Below, piece after piece: positions 9,004 to 15,369 of a stretch of 43,635 nt of DNA (positions within the stretch are counted from its first letter, which is position 1; each line of letters opens with the position of its first letter). The DNA comes from Thermoleophilaceae bacterium (GTDB taxonomy: Bacteria > Actinomycetota > Thermoleophilia > Solirubrobacterales > Thermoleophilaceae): assembly GCA_025937135.1 (NCBI GenBank), contig JAICRZ010000005.1, positions 1 through 43,635 of the forward strand. The letters run 5' to 3'. A program made the translations under genes and the position numbers. Under the pieces are notes generated by a model. The model ran no database searches, was not told where the DNA came from, and saw only the letters and a list, made by a program, of their open reading frames with translations.

Positions 9004-10278
9004 ATGTCGCCTGATCGAGCAGGTTCGTCACGCGACGGGGTGCGTTTTCAGCGGGCAGAACGGAGCGGTCCGCTCCGGGTCCTTATCGCCGGGGCGGGCG
9101 TAGCCGGATTGGAGACGCTGCTGGCGCTGCGCGCGCTGGCCGCCGATCGGGTGGAGATCACGATCCTCGCCCCTGAGGCAAAGTTCACCAACCGGCCGAT
9201 GTCGGTGGACGAGCCGTTCAAGCCCAAGCGCGTGCGCGGGCTCAAGCTGGCTGACGTAGCCAAGGAGTTCGGGGCGGCCTGGCAGCGGGGCACGCTCGAC
9301 CGCGTCGATCACGAACGCCGCGTGGCGGTGACCGGCGAGGGTGACGAGCTTCCCTACGACCAGCTCGTGCTCGCGGTAGGTGCTCGTCCGGAGTGGGAGT
9401 GGGACGCCAAGTCGTATTGCGACGGCCACAACGGCGAGGCGAACCGGCTGTTGCTGCACCAGCTCCGTGAGGGTCGGATAAGCAGGGTCGCCTACGTCAA
9501 GCCACCGGGGCCGAGCTGGCCGCTGCCGCTCTACGACCTTGCGCTGAAGACGGCGGCCGACTGCGTGGCGCACGGCCGCGCGGGGGTGGAGCTGACGCTG
9601 GTGACGCCCGAGGAGGAGCCGCTCGCCGTCTTCGGCCACGCCGTCAGTGACGCGGTCCGTCGTCTGCTCGAGAACGGCGGTATCGCGCTCCACACCAGCA
9701 GCTATGGCGTGATGAGCCAGGAGGGCCGACTCGACATGTCGCCCGGTGACCGCAGCATCGGGATCGACCGGGTCGTGACCGAGCCGCAGCTCACCGGCCC
9801 GATCGTGCGCGGCATTCCGTTCGACATCGACCGCTTCGTTCGCACCGACCCGCATGGTCGCGTGCCCGGCATGGAGGGCGTGTTCGCCGCAGGCGACGCG
9901 ACGACGTTTCCCGTCAAGCACGGGGGCCTCGCCGCGGAGCAGGCGGACGCGGTCGCGGAGGTCATCGCGGCGTCTGCCGGCGCCGATGTCGACCCGCAGC
10001 CGTTCCACCCGGTGCTGCGCGGAGTGCTGCTGACCGGTGGCCCGGCGCGCTACCTGCGCGCCGACCTCGGTGGGGGGGCGGGCGACGACTCGATGATCTC
10101 CGCTCAGGCACTGTGGTGGCCGCCGAACAAGATCGCCGCGCGCTACCTCGCGCCGTACCTCAGCCGCCAAACCGGCGCCGCGGGCGACGTGCACCTCCCG
10201 GCCGACGCAGACGCGATCCACGTTGAAGTCGACCTCGGAGAACTACTCGACAGGCAGCCGGCCGGTTGGGCCCACTGA
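9004..10278 (+). CDS. NAD(P)/FAD-dependent oxidoreductase, NDH-2/SQR-like
   Basis: 424 residues from ATG 9004, with GGAAGGGG upstream; the track start 9 bases past the 8940s is less likely. Rossmann motif RVLIAGAGVAGLETLLALRAL, then DQLVLAVGARPEW, a second nucleotide-binding half (VELTLVTPEEEPLAVFG) and the FAD motif GVFAAGDATTF. It resembles type II NADH dehydrogenases and sulfide:quinone reductases, but the two redox cysteines expected in SQR are not visible (only Cys in SYCDGHN and AADCVAHG), so sulfide oxidation is not supported. There is no C-terminal membrane segment. It is divergent from the sigma/reductase operon. Confidence 0.82.
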   Translation: MSPDRAGSSRDGVRFQRAERSGPLRVLIAGAGVAGLETLLALRALAADRVEITILAPEAKFTNRPMSVDEPFKPKRVRGLKLADVAKEFGAAWQRGTLDRVDHERRVAVTGEGDELPYDQLVLAVGARPEWEWDAKSYCDGHNGEANRLLLHQLREGRISRVAYVKPPGPSWPLPLYDLALKTAADCVAHGRAGVELTLVTPEEEPLAVFGHAVSDAVRRLLENGGIALHTSSYGVMSQEGRLDMSPGDRSIGIDRVVTEPQLTGPIVRGIPFDIDRFVRTDPHGRVPGMEGVFAAGDATTFPVKHGGLAAEQADAVAEVIAASAGADVDPQPFHPVLRGVLLTGGPARYLRADLGGGAGDDSMISAQALWWPPNKIAARYLAPYLSRQTGAAGDVHLPADADAIHVEVDLGELLDRQPAGWAH

Positions 10279-10348
10279 TCGCCCGGGCGGGGGCGAGGTT
10301 GACCTCTCCGAGGCTTCTACGTGGGAATACCGCGAAAGGAGAAGCCTC

Positions 10349-10702
10349 GTGGACGCGTCAGCGCCCTTCCCCATCCACGTCACCGTTCCCGCATCGCCGG
10401 ACGACCCTCGCGCGTCCCTTCCCGACCCGCCGGGCATCGTCGTGCATCGCACGCCGCCGTTGCATCCCGACGATCTGACCGTGGTCGACGGCATACCGTG
10501 CACCAGCGTCGCGCGCACGATCGTCGACTGTGCGGAGGAGATGTCGAAGGATGAGCTGCGGGAGATGGTCGCGCGCGCAGAGCTGATGGGCCTGCTCGAC
10601 GTCGGCGCCGTCCGAAGGTCCGCCGCCCGCGTGGAGTGGCGCCCGTCGCTGCCGATGCTGTACGAAGTACTGGGCGAGTTCGCGACGGAAGATAATCCGT
10701 AG
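10349..10702 (+). pseudogene. AbiEi-like antitoxin-family remnant ending inside the repeat
   Basis: GTG 10349 has AAAGGAG at good spacing and opens 117 codons. The segment GIVVHRTPPLHPDDLTVVDGIPCTSVARTIVDCAEE is the middle part typical of actinobacterial proteins annotated as type IV toxin-antitoxin AbiEi-like. These normally begin with a winged-helix domain and end with a nuclease-like (DUF559) domain. Both are absent: the protein begins just before the conserved core, and the last codons (DNP, stop) are read from the tRNA-derived repeat. The C-terminus was therefore probably replaced at integration or deletion. No AbiEii toxin partner is present. Confidence 0.6.
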
Positions 10703-10732
10703 GTCCCAGGTTCGAATCCTGGCTGGCCCATC
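10692..10732 (+). repeat. Right 41-bp direct repeat, copy of the tRNA 3' half
   Basis: It is identical to 1216-1256. It lacks the acceptor 5' strand, the D-arm and the anticodon 5' half, so it cannot make a tRNA. It supplies the stop codon of the AbiEi-like remnant. The reverse frame MGQPGFEPGTYGL through it is a tRNA-antisense artefact, not a protein. Confidence 0.85.
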
Positions 10733-10744
10733 AGCCAAAGGCGC

Positions 10745-11113
10745 TCAGCCCGGCGTCGCGGTCTTTCTCACCCCGTTGCGAGTCCAACTCAGGCTGCCGG
10801 CCCTGAGCTTCAGCGACTTGGGATCGATGTCGGCACCCGAGTCGAGCGCCCTGTTGTGCCGGGCGTTGAGAGCGTGCACCTCGAAGTTCGCGTGGTCTAG
10901 ATCCTCACCGATCCATGCCACGTCGCCGGACTTCGCGAGCACCAGTGACGTCACGTCGTCGTGGACGGTCGGCGTCGCCACCGGGCGGGTGAGGGCCGTG
11001 CGAACCGCCCGCTTGCGAAACGGCCCGACCGGCGACCGATCCGCGGAGCGCATACGACGCCCGTGGCGAAGGTCGAAGACCTCCACGTCGAACTGGTGCG
11101 CGGTCTCTCCCAC
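10745..11113 (-). CDS. Hypothetical protein, probably a broken or N-truncated gene
   Basis: 122 residues if GTG 11113 is used, but no ribosome site precedes it. Upstream in the same frame lies a TGA (11117-11119) and then ATG 11157, which overlaps the VOC gene stop as ATGA, the usual coupled arrangement. The original gene may therefore have started at 11157 and now be interrupted after 13 codons. The C-terminal half (VTSLVLAKSGDVAWI, LDSGADIDPKSLKL, SLSWTRNGV) looks like the end of a secreted beta-rich actinobacterial protein, but no signal peptide is present. It lies immediately outside the right repeat. Confidence 0.45.
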   Translation of the reverse strand: MGETAHQFDVEVFDLRHGRRMRSADRSPVGPFRKRAVRTALTRPVATPTVHDDVTSLVLAKSGDVAWIGEDLDHANFEVHALNARHNRALDSGADIDPKSLKLRAGSLSWTRNGVRKTATPG

Positions 11114-11154
11114 GGTTCAAGCCGGCGCCTGCGCAAACCCCTCCGTCTCGACGC

Positions 11155-11595
11155 TCATGTGAGAGCGTCGACGCCCTTGGCCGCGCCCTCGCCATGCTCG
11201 AAGAAGTCCCAGACCTCGACGACGTTGCCCTCGGGATCCTCCACGTACGCCGAGCGGTCGCCGCCGGGGTGCTCGACGGGGCCGCGGAAGGACACGTCGC
11301 GGTCGGTGAGGCGCTCCACGAGCGCGTCGAGCCGGCCCGGCGCGGTCGACAACGCGAAGTGCACGTGACGGCCGCCCTGGTCGCCGAACTCCTTGCGCCC
11401 GGGACTCCATATGCCGAGCCGCGTGCGCGCACCGGCGGCCAGCCAGATCCTGTCGTCCTCGCGGGAGATCACGGTGCACCCGAAGGTCTCGGTGTAGAAC
11501 CGCTCGAGCAGCGCGAGGTCGGCCGCCTGGAGGGTCAGCTCGCAGATGCCGCCGATCAGCTCGGGCGAGAGGTCGGTCACTTCCGAAGTCCGCAT
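11155..11595 (-). CDS. VOC (glyoxalase/bleomycin-resistance) family protein
   Basis: 146 residues with two beta-alpha-beta-beta-beta modules. The first is ICELTLQAADLALLERFYTETFGC, the second HVHFALSTAPGRLDALVERL followed by SAYVEDPEGNVVEVWDF. The C-terminal D-P-E-G-N-x-x-E-V/L-W pattern is diagnostic for the fold and supplies the usual metal-ligand Glu. The substrate is unknown. It would be the first native gene to the right of the island, on the minus strand, divergent from the sedolisin gene. The last 12 residues (EGAAKGVDALT) are a polar tail. Confidence 0.85.
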   Translation of the reverse strand: MRTSEVTDLSPELIGGICELTLQAADLALLERFYTETFGCTVISREDDRIWLAAGARTRLGIWSPGRKEFGDQGGRHVHFALSTAPGRLDALVERLTDRDVSFRGPVEHPGGDRSAYVEDPEGNVVEVWDFFEHGEGAAKGVDALT

Positions 11596-11693
11596 GAGGC
11601 CGTACTAACCGATCACTCGCGCTCCGGAAACGCTTCGACGTGCCGATTCTCATGGCGTACGGCGGTACCCGCACGTACCTTGATCCTGTTCAA

Positions 11694-14144
11694 ATGGCGT
11701 TGAGACTGACTTCCGCAGCGGCTGTGGCCCTCTCGGCCTGCGTGTGGGCGTGCTCGCCCGCCGCCGCGGCCACGCTCGACTCCGTCGGCCGCGCCCCCGC
11801 GCCACCGCCCGGCGCGACCGATGCGGGCGCCCTCGACCCGTCCACGCAGCTCCACCTCGACGTGGTGCTGGCTCCGCGTGACCCCGCCGCCCTGGCGAGC
11901 TTCATCGAGGCCTTGTCGGACCCGTCCTCGCCGCAGTACCGGCACTACCTCGCGCGCGGCCAGTTCGCCGAGGAGTTCGGCGCGACCCCCGCCACGATCG
12001 CCGCGGTCCGCGCCTCGCTGCGCCGCGCCGGGCTCGATCCCGGCGCGCCGTCCGCCGGCGGGCTGACGGTCCCCGTCGACACGACGGCGGCGCGCGCCCG
12101 CACCGCCCTCCATGTGAGCTTCAAGCGGCTTCGCCTCAAATCCGGCCGAGTTGCGTTCGCCAACACGTCGGCGCCGCAGCTCCCGCCGGACGCCGCGCGG
12201 GACGTGCGAGCTATATCCGGGCTCGACAATCTCGCGCGCCCGCAGCCGCATCTCGTACAGGCGCGGCCACATGCCGCGTCGGTCCAGCCGCACGCCACAG
12301 CGCCTCAGGCATGCAGCGGCGCGTCGACCGCCGCCTCGGTGAACGGCGCCTACCTGCCCGCCCAATTCGCCACCGCGTACGGCCTCGACGGGCTCTACGG
12401 AATCGGCGCCCAGGGCGCCGGCGTGACCGTCGCCCTCTACGAGCTCGAGCCGAACAGCAGCACCGACATCAGTACCTACCAGTCGTGCTTCGGCACGAGC
12501 GCGCAGATCAGCGTGGTCAACGTGGACGGGGGCGCCGGAAGCGGCTTTGGCCAGGGCGAGGCGGCGCTCGACATCGAGGGCGTGATCGGGCTCGCGCCGC
12601 AGGCGTCGATCACCGTGTACCGCGGCCCGAACAACAACCTGGGCGGGCCGCTGCACACCTACCAGCAGATCGTCGCCGACGACTCCGCCCAGGTCATCTC
12701 GACCTCGTGGGGGCTCTGTGACCCGCAGATGTCGAGCTCCGAGGCGACCGCGGAGAACACCGCCTTCCAGCAGGCCGCCACGCAGGGCCAGACGATCGTC
12801 GCGGCGTCGGGCGACGATGGCTCCGAGGACTGCGGGACGAACGCCCTCGCCGTCGACGACCCCGCGAGCCAGCCCTACGTGACGGGAGTGGGGGGAACCA
12901 CGCTCACGACGAGCCCCAGCCGGACGGAGACCGTGTGGAACAACACGACCGGCGCGGGCGGCGGTGGGCGCTCGTCGCGCTGGGGTCTGCCTGGCTATCA
13001 GTCCGCGCTGCTGACCGGCACCGGACGCGGCGTGCCGGACGTCTCGGCCGACGCCGACCCGGACACCGGCTACGTCGTCCGCTACCACGGCAGTTGGACC
13101 GCGTTCGGCGGCACGAGCGCGGCCGCTCCGCTGTGGGGCGCGATCCTGGCGGCGGCCGACTCGAGCGGGCTCGGCACATGCGCGCCGTCGACGCCCGTGG
13201 GCTTCGTCAACCCCGCCCTCTACACGATCGCCGCCGGTACGGGCTACGCCGCCGCGTTCAACGACGTGACGGGCGGTGACAACGACTTCACGGGGACCAA
13301 CAGCGGCAACTACGCGGCGGGCACCGGCTACGACCTGGCCAGCGGGCTCGGCACCCCGATCGCATACACATCGCCGACAGCGGGCCTGGTGCCCGCGCTC
13401 TGCGGTGGCGGCCCATCGGCGCCGACCATCACCAGCGTCTCGCCCGCGAGCGGGCCGGAGGCGGGCGGCGGGACGGTGACGATCAACGGCACCGACCTCG
13501 ACGTCGCGCCCGTTTCGGTGACCTTCGGCGCGACGGCTGCCACCGCCGTGCAGCAGATCGACAACACGCGCATCACCGTCACGGCGCCGCCGGGGACCGG
13601 CACCGTCCCGATCACGGTGTCCGACACGTACGGGACGAGCGCGCCGGCGGACTACACCTACGCGAACGCGCCGAACCCGACCGCCCCCGCGGGGTCGACC
13701 GGCAACCCCGGCACGCCCACGCCCGGCACGTCCACTACCGGGACCACGCCGCCCTCCCCGACGGGCCCGACCCTGACCGCGGCGGCAACCCGCGCGCTGT
13801 CGGTCAGCGTCTTCGGTGCGCTCCACTTCCGGCTGCGCGGCTCGATCGCCGCGAGCAGCGTGCACGTCGGCCGTGACGCGCGCGGACGCGTGATCAGCAT
13901 CCACGGGATCGCCCGGGTCGGCGCCACCGCCACGATCAGCTACTCGCTGCACAAGCACGGGCGCCACTGGACCGGCGCGGTGCGCGTGACCGACCGACGC
14001 GCGCACTTCTCGCGCCGCTTCGCAGCCGCGGCCACGGCGCCCACGCTCGCGGCAAGCGGCCGGGTCAGCATGACTGCGCGAGCGCACGTCCACGGCCGCC
14101 GCGCGACGCTGCGGCTCACGCTCGGCCGCCCGTCCGCGGGCTGA
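11694..14144 (+). CDS. Secreted sedolisin (S53 family) serine-carboxyl protease with IPT/TIG domain
   Basis: 816 residues from ATG 11694, which gives a signal peptide (MALRLTSAAAVALSACVWA, cleavage near AAA). Next come a pro-kumamolisin activation domain (about 35-175: SPQYRHYLARGQFAEEFG) and the catalytic domain (about 205-570). The Glu/Asp pair lies in GEAALDIEGVIG (near residues 289 and 293), the oxyanion region in STSWGLCDP and the Ser in GGTSAAAPLWG (near 475), followed by the calcium-site end segment GTGYDLASGLGTP. An IPT/TIG domain (PTITSVSPASGPEAGGG), a Pro/Thr/Gly linker and a beta-rich C-terminal domain complete it. Sedolisins work extracellularly at acid pH after self-removal of the pro-domain. 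Confidence 0.93.
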   Translation: MALRLTSAAAVALSACVWACSPAAAATLDSVGRAPAPPPGATDAGALDPSTQLHLDVVLAPRDPAALASFIEALSDPSSPQYRHYLARGQFAEEFGATPATIAAVRASLRRAGLDPGAPSAGGLTVPVDTTAARARTALHVSFKRLRLKSGRVAFANTSAPQLPPDAARDVRAISGLDNLARPQPHLVQARPHAASVQPHATAPQACSGASTAASVNGAYLPAQFATAYGLDGLYGIGAQGAGVTVALYELEPNSSTDISTYQSCFGTSAQISVVNVDGGAGSGFGQGEAALDIEGVIGLAPQASITVYRGPNNNLGGPLHTYQQIVADDSAQVISTSWGLCDPQMSSSEATAENTAFQQAATQGQTIVAASGDDGSEDCGTNALAVDDPASQPYVTGVGGTTLTTSPSRTETVWNNTTGAGGGGRSSRWGLPGYQSALLTGTGRGVPDVSADADPDTGYVVRYHGSWTAFGGTSAAAPLWGAILAAADSSGLGTCAPSTPVGFVNPALYTIAAGTGYAAAFNDVTGGDNDFTGTNSGNYAAGTGYDLASGLGTPIAYTSPTAGLVPALCGGGPSAPTITSVSPASGPEAGGGTVTINGTDLDVAPVSVTFGATAATAVQQIDNTRITVTAPPGTGTVPITVSDTYGTSAPADYTYANAPNPTAPAGSTGNPGTPTPGTSTTGTTPPSPTGPTLTAAATRALSVSVFGALHFRLRGSIAASSVHVGRDARGRVISIHGIARVGATATISYSLHKHGRHWTGAVRVTDRRAHFSRRFAAAATAPTLAASGRVSMTARAHVHGRRATLRLTLGRPSAG

Positions 14145-14151
14145 GCGAATC

Positions 14152-14166
14152 GCCGCAAAATGCGGC
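14152..14166 (+). terminator. Small hairpin after the sedolisin gene
   Basis: GCCGCA-AAA-TGCGGC, a 6-bp stem with a 3-nt loop, 8 bp after the stop. It has no T-tract, so it is only a weak terminator candidate. Confidence 0.3.
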
Positions 14167-14290
14167 AACTCACATAAGAGCGCCCTCATCAGTTTGAGTG
14201 AATTTCGGCGTTGGGCCGTTGCGGGCGCCGCCCCCTCGATGTACGCAGGTCGCGAACGCGGGACCAGCAGGCAACACCGACAGGGGGAAC

Positions 14291-14881
14291 ATGAATCACA
14301 GGGGACTCATCCGCCATCCGAGGCGGACGATCGCGGCACTCGCAACCGGGCTCGCGGCGGCAGGCGTCGCGGTCGGATCGGGTGCCGACTTCTCGTCGCA
14401 GGCGGCGAATCCGGCGAACACGTTCACGGCCGGAACGCTCACGATGGACAACAGCCGGGCCGGCGCCGCGATCTTCACGCCGGACGACATGAAGCCGGGC
14501 GCGCCGGCGCAGACCGGCACGGTCGACATCGCCAACACCGGCTCGCTGCCCGGCGTCTTCTCACTCACGCGTGACTCGCTCGCGAGCAGTGACGGCGGCG
14601 CGTCGAACCCGACGCCGTTCGCCGGCAAGGTGAACCTGACGATCGTGGACTGCGGCGCGTTCGCCGCGGGCGCCGCGCCGGCCTGTGGCGATGCAGGCGA
14701 CAGCACCGTCTACAGCGGCACGCTGGCCGCCGAGGACGACGACCACGCGCTCGGGACGTTCGCCGCCGGCGAGAAGCACCGTTACCAGTTCGCGGCCCAG
14801 CTCGACTCGTCGGCCGGCAATGAGTATCAGGGCGACTCGTCGAGCGCACGCTACGTCTGGAACAGCGTCCAGACGCCGTGA
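14291..14881 (+). CDS. TasA/camelysin-like secreted fibre protein
   Basis: 196 residues from ATG 14291 with GGGGGA just upstream. After a basic start (MNHRGLIRHPRRT) comes a hydrophobic signal segment (IAALATGLAAAGVAVGSG). The mature part opens with ADFSSQAANPANTFTAGTLTM and reaches DDMKPGAPAQTGTVDIANTGSLPGVFSL, the N-terminal pattern of TasA/CalY (camelysin, M73) proteins: a short strand, F-x-A-G-T-L, then MKPG and a beta-sandwich edge. In Bacillus such proteins are cut by SipW and form extracellular fibres. The stop overlaps the GTG start of the SipW-like peptidase, strong support for a common function. Two Cys in the mature part could form a disulfide. Confidence 0.82.
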   Translation: MNHRGLIRHPRRTIAALATGLAAAGVAVGSGADFSSQAANPANTFTAGTLTMDNSRAGAAIFTPDDMKPGAPAQTGTVDIANTGSLPGVFSLTRDSLASSDGGASNPTPFAGKVNLTIVDCGAFAAGAAPACGDAGDSTVYSGTLAAEDDDHALGTFAAGEKHRYQFAAQLDSSAGNEYQGDSSSARYVWNSVQTP

Positions 14882-15369
14882 GGATGCTGGCCACAATCGG
14901 CCTGGCCGCGCTCGTCGCGGCCGGGGCGCTGATGTTCGTCCCGGCGCTGCTCGGCTACGAGCGCTACGTGATCACCGGCGGCTCGATGGCCGGCTCGCTC
15001 CCGAAGGGGTCGATCGCCTACGAGAAGCGCGTGCCGGTCGACCAACTGCGCGCAGGCGACGTGATCACCTACACCCCGCCGGCGTCCTCGGGCGCCGGCG
15101 GGAAGGTGACGCACCGGATCGCATGGATCGGCCGTGGCCGCGTGCTCCGGACGAAGGGCGACGCGAACGCCTCGCGCGACCCGTGGCGGTTCACGCTGCG
15201 CCGCGCGACTCAGCCCGTGGTGCGTTTCCACGTGCCGCTGGCGGGCTACGTGCTCGCGGCGCTGGCGCTGCGCCTGGTGCGGATGCTCGTGATCGGGCTG
15301 CCCGCGCTCGCGATCGCGCTCGTGAGCTTCGCCCGCGTCTGGCGCGACGTCCGGCCGGTGGCGGCCTGA
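14878..15369 (+). CDS. SipW-type signal peptidase I
   Basis: 163 residues from GTG 14878, overlapping the previous stop (GTGA). An N-terminal membrane segment (TIGLAALVAAGALMFVPALLG) precedes the catalytic Ser motif GGSMAGSLPKGS (Ser about 36). Box D-like GDVITYTPP is followed by KVTHRIAW (His about 79) and TKGDANASRDPW. Having His at the position where standard bacterial type I peptidases carry Lys marks the archaeal/eukaryotic-like ER or SipW type. A second hydrophobic stretch (VPLAGYVLAALALRLVRMLVIGLPALAIAL in pieces) anchors the C-terminus. It likely processes the two TasA-like proteins of the operon. Confidence 0.88.
   Translation: MRMLATIGLAALVAAGALMFVPALLGYERYVITGGSMAGSLPKGSIAYEKRVPVDQLRAGDVITYTPPASSGAGGKVTHRIAWIGRGRVLRTKGDANASRDPWRFTLRRATQPVVRFHVPLAGYVLAALALRLVRMLVIGLPALAIALVSFARVWRDVRPVAA

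Larger units (their letters stand above)
1216..10732. mobile_element. Putative tRNA-integrated segment bounded by 41-bp direct repeats
   Basis: The bases from the second anticodon position of the tRNA to 2 nt beyond its 3' end (1216-1256) recur without mismatch at 10692-10732 in the same orientation. This is the usual outcome when a tyrosine recombinase integrates an element into a tRNA gene: the intact tRNA stays at one end and a copy of its 3' part marks the other. The 9.5 kb between them hold metabolic and redox genes, a sigma factor and a broken AbiEi-like gene at the right end. No integrase, excisionase or replication gene is visible, so this would be a decayed or non-autonomous island. 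An old duplication of the tRNA region is the alternative. Confidence 0.6.

Noticed and set aside
9004-10278. Sulfide:quinone oxidoreductase as a firm call
   Set aside because: The redox-active cysteine pair is not evident; only a general NDH-2/SQR-like flavoprotein call is supported.
10243-10731. Minus-strand ORF of 162 residues beginning MGQPGFEPGTYGL
   Set aside because: This N-terminus is the antisense of a tRNA 3' half and the rest is antisense to the AbiEi-like remnant and the FAD gene end; a known type of false protein.
11613-14189. 858-residue minus-strand ORF, and similar long antisense ORFs (15246-17678, 29456-32332, 32993-35446)
   Set aside because: Shadows of well-supported plus-strand genes; long open antisense frames are normal at this GC content, and their composition is Arg/Gly/Ala-rich without motifs.
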